NCBI GenBank assembly: GCA_036971475.1
Contig: JBAIZL010000376.1
Coordinates: forward strand, 3,516,001 to 3,580,000
DNA: 64,000 bases
Reading direction: 5' to 3'
Origin: Prosapia bicincta
Lineage: Eukaryota > Arthropoda > Insecta > Hemiptera > Cercopidae
Shown here piece after piece: positions 8,995 to 20,854 of this stretch; position 1 is the stretch's first letter, and every line of letters starts with the position of its first letter. Under the pieces are notes generated by a model. It did not search any database. It was not told the DNA's origin and saw only the letters and a program-made list of their open reading frames with translations. Made by a program: the position numbers and the translations under genes.

Positions 8995-10468
8995 TTGGTG
9001 CCGCTTATTGTGATCATATTCGTCAGAAGCATATTTGATAACAATAACTGAACGATAACAATAACCGAACGCTTAATCACGATGTAGTCTACAGCCGTAC
9101 TGCATTGAACTCACTGTATTATTGCCACAACTGTTTGTTCTGAACGATATGTAAGCCTATCATTACATTAAGTAATTCTAATTCTGTAACACTATAATTA
9201 AACTGTACTTACCCAATTTTGATGCTATTCCGGACAGTTTTATGTACAGTAGTAGAATTTCAGTAATTTAGTTTTCTACTTGTTAAAATTAGTGGGCATA
9301 TTTCATGTCAGTTTATTTTATTCCACTGTAGATTTTTTTAAAACACTGAATCTAGCATAATTGAAAAAAAATATATAGAACTATGTAAAACACTTGATCA
9401 AAACATTTTAACACATAAAACTTCATTATAAAACACTTCAATCTTATTTACACTTCAAATTTACATTTACTTTTTCTCGAAGAATTCCTCTATATGTGAC
9501 CAACTGCCTTAGAATCTCAAGAGCTTGGTGAACTTCCTGCTTAGATCTTTGCGGACACATTTATCATTTAGACGGCTCAGCTTTTAGACACATTAGTGGG
9601 CTGTCAACTCGAACATCTTTTTCGCGAACATTTTTAAACCACAATTTCAAAGCTGATTCCACTTGCGGATCCTTCCCAGAATGATGTCTTTTGTTGTCAA
9701 CATTTGCATTACACTTTGATAATGACAAGATTTTTTCTTTGTTGTTCAATGTTTTACATAAGAGAGGTTGAGAAACACCAAGTTGAGAAGCAGCGTTTCT
9801 TTGACTCATTTTTGGTAATTTACTGTACCTATCTAGAATATCAAGTTTTTGTTTAAGACTTAAATCGCATCGTTTCTTTTGAGATTCGGACATCTTGCTA
9901 TACTGTCCTTTGAAACTTCAAGAGACACTAAACTCTACAAAACAAACGAAAAAGATCTTTAAAAATTAAGTTATGTAAAATCACACTGAAATACTGTAAT
10001 AAACGTTCATAAAAATTTACTGTTAAAAAATACAGTAGGACTGTACTGTAAATAGTTCCGTAGTAACATCAACTAATGTTAACAAACAACTAAAGTCGAC
10101 TCAGCGAGGCTAGGGTGTTTGCGTAAACAAAGAGTAAGGGAGACATTCTGAGAACTGTGCTAAGTGCTGAAACCATTATAAAGTATTTCTGTCATTCTGA
10201 AAATGAACATTCTATGAATTGGGCGTCATTGTGTGTTGCACGTGCTGTTTACACTACGTTGTAGACATTTTTACTTGGTCTATGCTAGTATACATTGATG
10301 CATATGATTTTGCATGGCAAATTAAATGATAATAATAAGCAAACAGAAGATTACAATAAGCGACCTAATTACAATGTATTAATATACGTCCGTGTTTGTT
10401 TTTCAATGAAACGATAACAATAACCGAATGATAACATTAACCGTGATCACAATAAGCGGCGCCGACTG
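8992..10468. mobile_element. pogo/Tigger-like DNA transposon, internally deleted
   Basis: The ends are matching inverted repeats (CAGTTGGTGCCGCTTATTGT and its complement at 10468), flanked by TA on both sides, the target site of the Tc1/mariner superfamily. Just inside both ends are repeated ATAACAATAACCGAA motifs. The internal ORF at 9893-9564 keeps only the DNA-binding N-terminus of the transposase; the DDE domain is gone, so the copy is non-autonomous. It lies in the last PARL intron. Confidence 0.85.
9564..9893 (-). pseudogene. Tigger transposase N-terminus (CENP-B-type HTH)
   Basis: 109 codons. Residues 6-55 (RCDLSLKQKLDILDRYSK through GVSQPLLCKTLNNKEKIL) match the CENP-B N-terminal helix-turn-helix that binds transposon ends. 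Residues 65-105 resemble the start of the second HTH (VESALKLWFKNVREKDVRV). The reading stops before any catalytic Asp. Confidence 0.8.
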
Positions 10469-10608
10469 TATATATTTTATCAATTGTAATTATTTAATAA
10501 AAAATTGACTAAAATAAAACTTTTATTTGTTGATCTAAGTAAGAATTGTTTAACTTTTTTTATTGTTTATTTGAAAAACTTGGAGAATAATTAAAACATT
10601 TTTTTTAG

Positions 10609-10702
10609 AGCTTGGTGTTGGTGGGGTAACACTTATATTTGGAAAAACAGAGGACCGCTGCTTCAAGCTTGGCATGATTTAAGAGGATCTCCAAACAAAT
10701 AA
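10609..10702 (+). CDS. PARL: PARL-type mitochondrial rhomboid protease, last exon
   Basis: One base completes the split Ile codon. Thirty codons follow (AWCWWGNTYIWKNRGPLLQ ... SPNK) and stop TAA at 10700-10702. The acceptor is TTTTAG ending at 10608. The IWKNR block matches the C-terminal tail of animal PARL, and the length before it agrees residue for residue. An AATAAA at 10719-10724 may be the polyadenylation signal. Together the three exons give the last 97 residues of the protein. Confidence 0.88.
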
Positions 10703-11756
10703 ACAATCATTTTATTTAATAAAAGTAAAATTATATATTATATTTATTACATATATTATTTTCTGTTTAGTTTAAAAATGTCGTTCAACAATTTTTGTTA
10801 CAAAACCCAAGACTATTAAACTGCAATTTAATACAAAAATGAGCTTGAATGTTGATACCCTCTTATAAAAAACTACCAATGTAGCTGTATTGTTAAAATT
10901 AATTATGAACAAAAACACATTTATTAAAGTTCATTTTTTTTAAAAACAAAAATGGAACTTTATGGTATTAACAGAAACCTAAACTATATGCCTACTATTT
11001 AATTTTAATATTAAAGATTAAATAGATCCTGGTTAAAGCAACGTCAAAGTGATCATAAAAAATATGATATAAGAAAGTTGTTATAACAATAAGAAAAATA
11101 AATTTATAAACAATTACAGTAATTAATGTAAACTCTTATTTTAAACACTATAATGACCCTTTGAACAGTAATGACACCTCCCTACAAGCCACCTGCAGTA
11201 ACAAAATCACTGTTGCGTTTTTATATATTGATTTTGAAGCAGGGCAGTGTCCACTCACAATAGAAAATCCCTATTCATAGTTTCTTTCAGTTGGTTGTGC
11301 ATTCAATATAAAAGAATTTATTTACAGGTTTTTGCCAAAAATCAGTTTAACCAAGGTTCTGTACAAAAATATGCTGCTATAAAATAACAAAAAAAACAAA
11401 CATTTGTTAATTGATATACATACAACTCTTGCACTGGTATAATAATGATAGCTTGTGTTTTAGATGTCACCTATTCTGAGGTTGCTATGACCAAGTTCTA
11501 CAGTAAATGGAAAGTATCATTATTAATACATATCGCTCTGTCTTTATGTATTTTAGTAGCATATTTTATGAGGGATATTTTCAGTTAAGAAGGTCGTGTA
11601 CTATTTATTTAGTGTTTACTCTATTGGATTTTGATTTGTGACTAAGGTATTCATTTATATATTCTGTGGTCGGAATGTATTATTGATAAAAATATTTTTT
11701 TTTAATAATAGTTTTTATCATTTGTTTACCTGTTACAAATTTAATATTTATGTAGC

Positions 11757-11942
11757 TTATTACACTTTTACTATTACTTGCAACCAGACTTTTTGTTGAC
11801 TAAAAGTTGTTAACTTATACTTGGAGGAAAACGTTTTTGTCTTACGACTTCTTCAGCCTCGTATTTTAACGTAAGTTAACAATTTAACAACTTTTAGTTA
11901 ACAAAAAGTCTGGTCGCAAGTAATAGCAAAAGTGTAATAAGT
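11757..11942. repeat. Foldback repeat around a hammerhead-like motif
   Basis: Arms of about 65 bp (ATTACACTTTTACTATTACT at the left, its complement ending near 11942) with a central loop of about 55 bp that contains the motif at 11823-11860. The right arm also shows ACGTAAGT. Same architecture as the PLE palindromes elsewhere in the window. Confidence 0.7.
11823..11860 (-). ncRNA. Hammerhead-like motif in foldback
   Basis: On the - strand: helix I GAGG/CCTC, exact core CTGAAGA, helix II GTC-GTAA-GAC, then AAAA in place of GAAA, and the AACGTTTT helix III. Only the G12 position departs from the consensus. G12 is catalytically important, so this copy is probably inactive. Confidence 0.55.
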
Positions 11943-12529
11943 AATGTACAACCAGCTCGTTATGAACAGCAACAAGATTTCGATATTTATGTAGCCATTA
12001 GAATAAAATTACCAAGAAAATTAAAAGCACTTTCTTCCTTGAAAAAAATCGAGTTTTTAAAACTCCTATTTTTGTTTATTACAACTTTTAAAACATTAAA
12101 TTTCTTCCTACAATTCTTACTTCCGGAAATTCCAATTAAACTCACTTGTTTGTTATAACTTTTTAATACTTCAGAATTTTTCCATATTATTTTGATATCA
12201 AATCTGAAACTATTACAAATCATCAAATTTTGAGATATCTACTCAATTGGAGAGTCAAGTAATAGGAACTTGTAGAAATATTTTTAATATAAAATTTAAG
12301 AACAAAAATGATACCTTGTAGCTTATAAATAAGGTCTTCTTTAAATTTGGTGTTAGCTATAAAAAGTCTGCTCTTCTTATTCCTTTTTAATAAATAATTA
12401 TAATACAAGGTAAAAGTTACTTGGGTAGGGGGTTGGGGGGGGGGTAAGATTTACACTGCACATCATGTTGCCTATTGTAAGAATTATATTCAGATTTTTT
12501 TAAAACAATGTAACAACTATTGTGATTAA

Positions 12530-13526
12530 CACTTTCAAGCCTATTCCCGAGTATAGATCGGCCCATTTAGATAAGACTAGTTGGCTACACCCGATTATAG
12601 CTCAAGATACCGTATTTATTTCCATAGTATTATAATTCCCACGTATTCTGTTTCGTCGATATTGTTCTTTATATGGGTTATTCTACTTTACATATCTTTA
12701 CCTTAAGGCCAGTCAGGGTTGCTTTTAGAAAAACTTATTTGGTTAAGTGTGGTGACTGAGGCTATCAGACATTTCTTTGACAGATGTTGGTTTGGTCAGA
12801 TAGTGAGTATTTTATTAGTGTGAGTTCTTTAAATCTTCGAGTTTGTTGTTTGCTCTAAATTTTATCCATCAGTTATTTTGTTTATTTAATTTGCAGTTTG
12901 TGTAATTTTTGTTTAGGTTTTAAGTTTGTTGTTTTTCGCTTAAAAATTTATTTTTCAGTTATTTAGTTTGTTTAATTGTTAATGTTAAAGATATTACATT
13001 ATAGATACAATGGCTAAGGACATTTTAGGAAGTGATTCAATACAAGATACGTTATTTTTAGACAGTTTCAGTGACAAAGAAACCTATTTAGGTCGAGATA
13101 CAATCGACATTTCTTTCATTGATGAATTCAATGAAAATGTAAACACCCCGATTTTAGAGAGTTTTCTAAACTTTAGAGAAAATATGTAATGAAGAAGTCT
13201 AAGAAAAATTACATTTTCCTTTAGCTTTAAAATGATATAAAACAAGTAATATTTATTTTCATTCCAATGTAAAATGTGTGTAGTGAAATGCAGTATTGTA
13301 CAGTGTTGCTATATAATTTTTTCGACTTTTTTATTCATTTTTCGATGGTTTGTATGTCAGTAATCAATTCATATGTATATATTTTGTGAAAGCTTGTTTC
13401 GTTCCTTTTACAAAAATGTAATTTGTTGTAAATATGGTATTTATTATATATCAGGAATTGTTAATATTATATCTAAAAACCTATAGGCAGAGACAAGTGC
13501 CTATTAAGGGGCTAGGCTTCAAAGTG
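12530..13526. mobile_element. piggyBac-like non-autonomous element
   Basis: The left end is TTAA (12526-12529) then CACTTTCAAGCCTATTCCC. The right end is the near complement GGGGCTAGGCTTCAAAGTG, followed by TTGA, a one-base decay of TTAA. piggyBac elements insert at TTAA. The inside holds one short acidic ORF (13010-13189) and AT-rich filler. Confidence 0.6.
13010..13189 (+). CDS. Short acidic ORF inside piggyBac-like element
   Basis: 59 codons, MAKDILGSDSIQDTLFLD at the start, rich in Asp/Glu and Ser. An acidic N-terminus is usual for piggyBac transposases, and the ORF at 23611 in another piggyBac-like element has the same character. It could be the remnant of the transposase N-terminus; no catalytic domain follows. 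Confidence 0.4.
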   Translation: MAKDILGSDSIQDTLFLDSFSDKETYLGRDTIDISFIDEFNENVNTPILESFLNFRENM

Positions 13527-13854
13527 TTGACACGTTGGCTGTAACAGTTGAATTTGATTACTAGACTCACTAATGTTCCACCTGGATCAGTTGAACTTAC
13601 CCAGGATCTCAACAAACTTATTTTTATTTAGTCTAAGGTCTTAGTCTGTAACTCCTAGATAGATGATTGAATTCACTTCTGGTGGTGTACAAAAAACTTA
13701 ATTTCATTTGTAGTTTTCAGTGAACTGCTCATGATATACTGTAATTGATATTTTTACCATATAATTAGAATCAAAGTGTAAAAAAACACATTGTAGCATT
13801 GTTTTTGCTGTGATTCTTGCAAAAAAAGAGACATAAAAAAGTACTTAGGAATTA

Positions 13855-14894
13855 CAGTAATGCCTCGACGTACGCTATCCTGTTTTACGCGAATCCCAAG
13901 TTTCGCGGTTTTAAATCATGCTGTCCGAGTTACGCAGAAACTGGCCTATTCTGGAAGAAAATGCCTGAGATAACTTTTATAGCTCATGAAAAAAAAAATA
14001 TTTTCAGGTTTTAAAGCCACCAAAGACCGATTGACAGTGATATCTGGCGCAAATACAGCTGTTGACTATAAGTTGCAAATCTCTCATAGTTTATCGCTCA
14101 GAAATTCCAAGGGTATTAAAAAATATTTCTAAAGCTAGATTACCGTGATTTTGAAGTCGAATCGGAAAGCTTTGGTGACAGTTTTTTTTTAGGACTGGTT
14201 ACATCATCATTTCATACCTCAAAACGAATGTTAATGTCAGTCTAAACAAACTCCTTTTAAATTAATTCCTAACAATTGACAATGCACCTGATCATCCTCC
14301 TACTACTTTAACTAATTTCGACACACGGGTGAAAGTGATATTTTTGCCATTTTTTGCACCTCTGCATGAAGCTATGAGGTAGAAGAACGAGCTCTTTGTT
14401 GAAGATATTTTGAAACGATTCAATGTTTTAGATGCTTTGAGAATCTTTGGACAATCTTGGAATGAAATTTCACAAAAAACTTTGAATCTCGTTTGGATAA
14501 AGGTGTGTCTATTTTTTTCGCCACTGAAACTCAAACGGAATCAGTGCCAGCGTCTGATGAAATTGCTGATGTGATTGAAGAAGTCGGTTTTGCTAGACAA
14601 CTAAATTTAAAAGTGGATAATGATGACGTTCAAGAACTGCTGGATTTATACAACCAGGAGCTGACAATTAATTGATGAGTTCATTGGAATTCATGAGCAA
14701 GAGCCACCTTATAAACGCAGATTCTTTAGATCCAGTTTACGTAGTAGATGAAATGACGGTTAGACACTTGAGAAAAAGCCCAATTAAACATGGTTCCTAT
14801 GTGATTGTATGTAAAATTATACCCCGACTTACGCAAATTCGACTTACAAAGTTATCGCTCGGTCCCACCTATCGCGTAAGTACGGGGTATACAG
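13855..14894 (+). mobile_element. Tigger-1-like transposon, decayed
   Basis: The left end CAGTAATGCCTCGACGTACG after TA, and the right end about GCGTAAGTACGGGGTATAC, form a diverged inverted repeat. The transposase relic at 13935-14720 fixes the family and strand. The right boundary is approximate. Confidence 0.65.
13935..14720 (+). pseudogene. Tigger/pogo DDE transposase relic
   Basis: Across frame changes one reads GLFWKKMPEITFIAHEKK, KDRLTVISGANTA and then DNAPDHP (about 14278-14298), the second catalytic Asp region of Tigger transposases. FLP follows at about 14345, then an acidic C-terminus (NLKVDNDDVQELLDLYNQEL) and a tail ending in IHEQE. Stops and frameshifts make it non-functional. 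No third acidic catalytic residue was located. Confidence 0.75.
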
Positions 14895-16417
14895 AGGCCA
14901 CTATTTTTAGAGGTTATTTTGCAGGGGACGTAAGAAAGCCAAATATTTATACAGGACAGACTTTATTTTACTGACTGTGAAAATTATTTGTCAGTATGAC
15001 GATCAGTTTCTTTTCTTCCTCTCAAAAAGAAGCGATGTTACCGATAATTGAGTTGAACACATCGCTGCTAGTGGTCACTCCCAGTTGCCACATATACATA
15101 TTTCGAAGGTACCTCAATGCCTCTTGTTCCTCTATTTAACACTTCCCCAAATCCAATTCATAATGCAACAGGGAAATAAAAGTAACATATTTATAACCTA
15201 ACCTAACCACCGCAGCAAGTGGTATAATAGTGGCTTCCGTCTAATAAAAATTAACATCTCTTCATTAGATGAGTGGCAGAATGAGAAAATAAATTGACTA
15301 TGAAACTTCAATAACTACGTTCTTAAGATATAATATGCGTATGGAATACCTGTGAGTAACAGGTAATTAGGATTATATGAGGTGCATTCGAAAAGCTGCT
15401 CTTAGGATATTAATGGCATAAAATTCTACCAAGTGGTTTCTTTGTAAATTAATATAATAATTCCAGTATTTTTCCAAATCATCTCAAGCACCTTTTGGGA
15501 TTTTTTCTTAATTTCATTTTTAGTAAAAGGGGTGTTTCATTAGCAGGTGAGTGCTAAATGAAGCCAAAGTTACTTTTTGCACAAATCAGTTCTTAAATCA
15601 TTTTTTTTTCATATCTCTTATATATCCTGTGCACCTTAATTTTTAATATTTTTTATGAAAAAACTGTGCAGCATATGTATGAATGAAAATATGGAGTTTA
15701 AAGCCCATCTACATTTACTTGAAAAACACAAAATGAAGGATTTTATAATGTACAAATAAACTTAAACTATCAGACATTATGGACATGATAAACTTGTCAT
15801 CAGCTTTTACCTTAAGTGGACTTTCTTGCACAGTATAGAAGTTAATCAGTGTTGGTAAGTAGCTGATGTTTGTTGTGTATCGTTCTGTGTGAACATAGAA
15901 AATCTGTGGTCGTCCTCAAAATTTAGTGGAATTCCAAATTTAAAAAACGCATAGTATAAATATAAATTATATAAATATTTTTTATAATAAGTGTATTTTT
16001 CTGTACATTCGAAGTGAACAATATTGGGACCAGAAAATGTATTGCAAACTTCAAACCATAAGTATTTTAAATTGATTTTACTAATTACGATTACAAATAA
16101 TCAATTGACAAATAGTTAATCCAGGTACAAAATAATACATAAAAAATTGCACCCGTACAAAAGATATAATATATAATGTTTTATAAGTGAGAATATTTTT
16201 GTGGCGAAATACAACTCAATTGACATGAGGAATTAATTTGGACCTGCTGGATCATGAATCATTTAAACCGAAATGGGTTAAAGTATATTCTAAAACCATT
16301 TTGGAAAATGAATTTCAGTTACAATTATTCTGAGCACCAAAATGAAACATTTATTTTTCTATAATCATTGTTACATTATAAAAAATTATAAAATTCTGAT
16401 CACAATCATTTTGTTTA
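14895..16417. other. Intergenic, nothing recognised
   Basis: AT-rich sequence downstream of both convergent host genes. No exon, repeat family or structured RNA could be supported. Confidence 0.55.
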
Positions 16418-16600
16418 TTATTGCTTCAAATAAGAAGCATGATAATCAAAATGTTCTCCTATAAATGTTGCTATGTAGAAGTAACTGTGGTCATAGTTTT
16501 CTCTCTTCTTTAGGATGACAGGCATTTTGGCTTCAGTACATGCAGCAACAAAGATATCTGGCTGAAGCTGGCCATCCTTTAAAAAATTATCTGCTGTTCC
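16418..16600 (-). CDS. ESD: S-formylglutathione hydrolase / esterase D, exon 5
   Basis: Encodes residues 228-287 of the 287-residue product, [15 protein letters not shown] to ASYLKQ, and the stop. It carries Asp231 (in GTADNF) and His265 (in NYDHSY), which with Ser151 complete the catalytic triad; their 34-residue spacing matches the human enzyme. The acceptor is CAG at 16603-16601 on the - strand. The stop overlaps TAATAAA, and a second AATAAA on the - strand lies near 16350; either could be the polyadenylation signal. Confidence 0.93.
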   Translation of the reverse strand, partial: GTADNFLKDGQLQPDIFVAACTEAKMPVILKKRENYDHSYFYIATFIGEHFDYHASYLKQ

Positions 16601-17279
16601 CTGTAAAGCCATAGAATATTTCACAAGTGTAAAATCAATAATTTATAACACCACCATTATACATTTGAACTGTTAAATGAACAGTCTAAGAACTGTTGGA
16701 ATTAATGTCATTTTCATATCTTTTTAAGATTATATTAATCAGCCTGTATTTAGTGATTATAGGTCTAAACCATTCAAGTAGGATCCTGTTTTAGCATATT
16801 TATTATTTTTATTTAGTCAAATAACACAGTTGTATTGACTTTATTTCTTTCAAGGAAGTTATCGCTTGCTATTGTAGTTTGATAAATTTGTGTGACCAAA
16901 TACCATCTATGTTAGAGCAGGTATACTTTTTATTTATTAAACTTTCTTTCAGCTCCTATCAAATGTTTTGTTGATTACTTTATGACCAAATTCAGACTGA
17001 TAGAATATATCATTTTGAGTTTTGTTTGATAAAACTAATTTTATTACAACTGTAAAAATAAAACTTCTATGATACTTTCAGAAAACCCAGGTTTATTCAA
17101 ACCATTGATTATTTGGCCTAACCTTGGGGCAATTAAGTAGAATTATTGAAGGATCACTTTTAAAATTACAAATTCATTTCATTTTTTGCTTTCTCACAAC
17201 ATAGTGTGATTAACATATAAAGTGAAACCTCTGACAATTTACTTTCTCATCATTTATTAAAACAAAAATTAAATTTTAC

Positions 17280-17508
17280 CTGATCAACAAAAATTTCAAG
17301 AGGTGGGCCATCATACTTTTTGACTAGACAAGTTGCATCCCAATTTTCCCACTCCTGCAAATCTTCTTCCTTGCTACCTAGATACCCAGAAAATGCTTTC
17401 TTTCCCCAAGGGCACTGGGTCGGATGACAGATAGGAGCAAAGGCTGAAACGCTCTTGTATTTTCCTGGATTCTTTAAGGCACAAATCAGAGCACCATGAC
17501 CTCCCATA
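17280..17508 (-). CDS. ESD: S-formylglutathione hydrolase / esterase D, exon 4
   Basis: Encodes residues 152-227, [18 protein letters not shown] to [10 protein letters not shown], after one base completing the split Ser151 codon. MGGHGAL is the strand-turn-helix after the nucleophile, and [16 protein letters not shown] is a hallmark stretch of the family. Donor GTAAAA after the last CAG. Intron 4 is 679 bp. Confidence 0.95.
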
Positions 17509-18108
17509 CTAATAAAATTATAACAATCTTTTAAAAACAATATCAGAAAAATATTGAATATCTTAAGGTTTTTAGGGTGTATGAAGGAAACACAAACCCT
17601 TCATATATTAACATTAATCGTTCTGATCTTGAAATACAAATATTTAAACTATGTTTTTGTAACATAAAAGTAACCTTATTCTCTAACTAATTAATGATTT
17701 GCTGAACATAAAATGAAGTAAATTTTTGAAAAAACCTACTGAGACAAAACACTTTTAATCGCACTAGGCAACTTTCATCAATGTCAGGATTGACCACTTT
17801 GAAGCAACAACTATTGATTGTATTTATCTCTTACCCTAGAAATAGTAAAATTACTTGTGGTTTAATACAATAAGCCTAAATAGGAAATTCCATTTAAAAA
17901 CTGTTTAAACATAACCTCTAGTTAAAGCCAAAACCTCTACTAGCGTTAACCTATCGCTATGAATGGTTTTCGGAAATCTTCGGACAGTTCTTGATCTCCA
18001 AATCGTTACAGCATTCTCGGTTCCCTAATCCCTGACATCACTTTTTATCTATTCACTGCCATGTTAAGGTCTTTTCATAAGCTTCCCTTCAAAAACATTG
18101 TTACGTAG
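17509..18108. other. ESD intron 3, flank of the LTR element
   Basis: AT-rich intron sequence with no feature recognised. It ends in GTAG (18105-18108), the left copy of the 4-bp target duplication of the LTR element. Confidence 0.6.
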
Positions 18109-19537
18109 TGTAACATTTATAGAATGGGCTATATAATATTATTTAAGAATTGGAAAATAGATGAGAAATAACTCACACAAAATTTAAACAAAAATTCATT
18201 AAAAGATTGGTTAGGTTAAAATTGAAACTAAATTCTGGTAAAAGCCTAGGAATTGTAAACAAGGTTTTTGAACTGGAAATGTATTAGGAAATTTGTTATA
18301 TCAAATAACCTAACACATAAATTAAAATAAGATAATCTAATAATAGTTATGTGTAAACAAATTTGTAAACTGTAGGAACATAGGGCCTAAATAATTACTT
18401 GAAGGAGAAAGTGAACACGTTTGTAAACAAAAGAGAATTGAAAGGTTATGTTTGAAAAATTGGGCTAAAAACACATACAATTCAGAACTATCACAAAAGT
18501 AAAACACAAAGACACTTCACACACTAATAATATTAATAAAATAAACACTGGAAGGTTTGTTGACGATAGGAAATTGAACAGTAAGTTTCAATCAGGTTTA
18601 ACCAAGTTAAAACGCCATTCTAAACAAAATTGTTGGTATGTCAGCTGTAAAACAGATGTAGGTCAGTGTGACAATCGATTCTAGTGAAGAAAAAGAAAAC
18701 AAACTAGATTACAGGCAACATGTGTTTTTGGAGAAGAAAGGCGGCCATATTTTAAACAATTTTAAAAAAAAAAGGACGCGTAGTTAGTAGTTGAGTTGAT
18801 TCTAGCGTGGGTGACGCTACAAGACCGGACCTGCCAGGACCAGTCAAAATTCTATTTTTTTGGAAAGAGTTCGTCTAAATTATACAGTTTTGTGAGTAAA
18901 CTTGGCCAGATTAAACAGGAATAAGAAGATTGAAAGAGTTAATACAGTGAAAATATAATTTAAAGTAAATAAAACGAATTGAAGTGTGTGAATTGTTTAA
19001 TTGGAGAGAACGGGAATTTACGTAAGCGACCAGCAAAATTTTGATATTTATTAAGTTGAGAAATAGCGCTATAAAAATAACTTTAGTGGACTTTTAAGAT
19101 AGTAGAAAAGTAAAATTTGTATTTTAGAATATCTTGTAGTTAATTAATAGTAAGAAATAATCCAGTTCAAATAGTTTGGCCTTTTTGCATTTTCAAAATT
19201 TAATATTGTTTGTTCAAAATTTATTTAATTAACCTAAGAATTTCTAAAAATATAGCCCATACTATAACCCCGAGATATCAAGAGATCTTAAACTAGCCAA
19301 GGGTATAAAAACCTTGTAACTCAAATTTAAAGAATCGAATTTTAGTATATTTTGTTAAAAATTGTTAAGTTGTAAATTTTTGTTTTGTGTATTGTTTAAT
19401 GTTGAGATGAAATTGTAATAATAAATGTTTATGAATTGTTCTTGAGTAGTTTTTTGGTTTTGGTTATTAAATAGAAATAATATATCTTCATAAAATAGTA
19501 AAACCCCGTTGCGTCTGTTTTATAAAATTATGTTATA
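18109..19537 (+). repeat. 5' LTR of copy 1
   Basis: Starts TGTAACATTTATAGAATGGG and ends ATTATGTTATA, 1429 bp. It contains a GGGTATAAAAAC box near 19308-19319, a plausible promoter, and AATAAA further on (about 19420). Apart from the insertion in the other LTR, I saw only a few differences between the two. Confidence 0.9.
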
Positions 19538-19539
19538 AT

Positions 19540-19557
19540 TGGCGCCCAACGTGGGGC
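19540..19557 (+). other. Primer-binding site, tRNA-Lys type
   Basis: TGGCGCCCAACGTGGGGC lies two bases inside the LTR. It is complementary to the 3' end of the tRNA-Lys (Lys1,2 type) used by several retroviruses and retrotransposons. Copies 2 and 3 keep a mutated version (TGGCGCAACAACGTGG). Confidence 0.85.
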
Positions 19558-19810
19558 TCGAGAAAATTTATTTAGAGAGATTTTGAAATAAAATTAATTT
19601 AGAACTTTTTATATATAAACATTTGAACTGGAAATAGGTTTAGAAAAAATTTTGTAAAATTAAACACTGAGTTGAATAGAATCAAGGCTAGGTTTATAGT
19701 ATATATAAAAAATTGTTTATGTTTGTATAATAAGTTACTTACGGAAAAAAAAAGAAGAAAATATTATAGGCGAACTGGTAGTTGTAGGGGACCAGGAAAA
19801 AGGGACAAGT

Positions 19811-20854
19811 TTGGAAATGAAAGAAATGGAAGGCACAGATATGCCAATAGGAAACATTGAGGTAGAAGAAGCTAGGGGACTACTACCTATGCAAACCCAA
19901 CAAAAAAAACGGGGAAATAATGAGAATGAAGATTTAAGGGAGATGATGAGAACTCTCATGGAAATGAGTGAAAAAGGGAGTGAGAAAATAAAAGAGGAGA
20001 TGAAGGATATGAGAGAGGATCTAAATAGACAATTAAATATAAATAATGAAAAAATAAATAGACAATTAAATATAAATAATGAAAAAATAAATAGACAATT
20101 AGATAAGATAGATGAAATAAAAGGGGTAATGAAATATATCAGTGAAGATATGAGGGAAATAAACAAAAAATTAAAGGAAAATAGAGACGAAATGAGAGGG
20201 ATGAAGGAGGATTTGAAATCCATAAAAGAGGAAATAAGGGAGGAAAATAGGAGAATGATAGAGGATATGAGGGAACAGTGGAGAAAAAAGAATAATGCTG
20301 TAGTAGAGGATGAGAGAAGAGACTTAGAGGAGAAAGATGGAGAATTAGAGGAGATTAAGGAAAATTTTGAGAAAACAAATGAAATAATAGCTGATGAGAT
20401 AGAAATTAATAAAAAAGAGATAGAGAAAGTCGAATATATAACAAAGAAAAACACAGAAGAGTTAGGAGAGTTAAAATTAAGAAATGAAGTAGGAAAGATG
20501 GAGGTACTGCCAATAAAAAATATAACAATTCAAACCGCAACTAAAAGGAAGACTGAACAGATTAATAAAATGAAAATGGTAATAGGAGAAATGGAAGGAG
20601 TTAAATATCCGTTTCAATGCATAGTGGTACAAAGCTTGTTGAGAGAAATGATCATAGGTACGGATATGTTAATGGATGTGGAGGCACAACTCAAGTTTGG
20701 AAAATGGGAAATGGAATTTAAATATGAGAGAAACACAGAAAATAGAACTTATGAAGCAGATGAAAGATACAATGGAGATGTAAACGGTGTTACGGCAAGG
20801 ACAGGCGTGGGGACAAGAAAAGAGTATGATGCCCACAGTCAATCGGAAAACTAA
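19811..20854 (+). CDS. Coiled-coil Gag-like protein with C-terminal retropepsin half, copy 1
   Basis: 347 codons. Residues about 40-230 are highly charged (Glu/Lys/Arg with regular Ile/Leu/Met) and should form a long coiled coil; NINNEKINRQL is repeated in tandem (about 20035-20100). There is no CCHC zinc knuckle. The C-terminal part (about 235-305) reads IQTATKRKTEQINKMKM, IVVQSLLREMIIGTD and EAQLKFGKWEMEF, which is the pattern of the second half of a retropepsin (IIGTD, 20651-20665). Copies 2 and 3 encode the same product. Role inferred: structural particle protein. Start codon uncertain (19811, 19817 or 19826). Confidence 0.75.
   Translation: MEMKEMEGTDMPIGNIEVEEARGLLPMQTQQKKRGNNENEDLREMMRTLMEMSEKGSEKIKEEMKDMREDLNRQLNINNEKINRQLNINNEKINRQLDKIDEIKGVMKYISEDMREINKKLKENRDEMRGMKEDLKSIKEEIREENRRMIEDMREQWRKKNNAVVEDERRDLEEKDGELEEIKENFEKTNEIIADEIEINKKEIEKVEYITKKNTEELGELKLRNEVGKMEVLPIKNITIQTATKRKTEQINKMKMVIGEMEGVKYPFQCIVVQSLLREMIIGTDMLMDVEAQLKFGKWEMEFKYERNTENRTYEADERYNGDVNGVTARTGVGTRKEYDAHSQSEN

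Larger units (their letters stand above)
10703..12529. other. PARL-ESD intergenic region, first part
   Basis: AT-rich. No gene was recognised. It contains the foldback at 11757-11942 and a G-run near 12425-12445. Short frames near 11987-12408 on the - strand show no family features. Confidence 0.6.

Noticed and set aside
18998..19030. LTR element considered as an endogenous retrovirus because of the tRNA-Lys primer site
   Set aside because: No env, RT or integrase frame in any of the three copies; nothing supports a viral origin over an LTR retrotransposon.
19735..20454. 239-codon Ser/Phe/Leu-rich - strand frame; likewise 47122-47895 (+) and 57388-58236 (-)
   Set aside because: Exact antisense shadows of the purine-rich Gag coiled-coil ORFs; purine-biased coding strands leave the complement free of stops.
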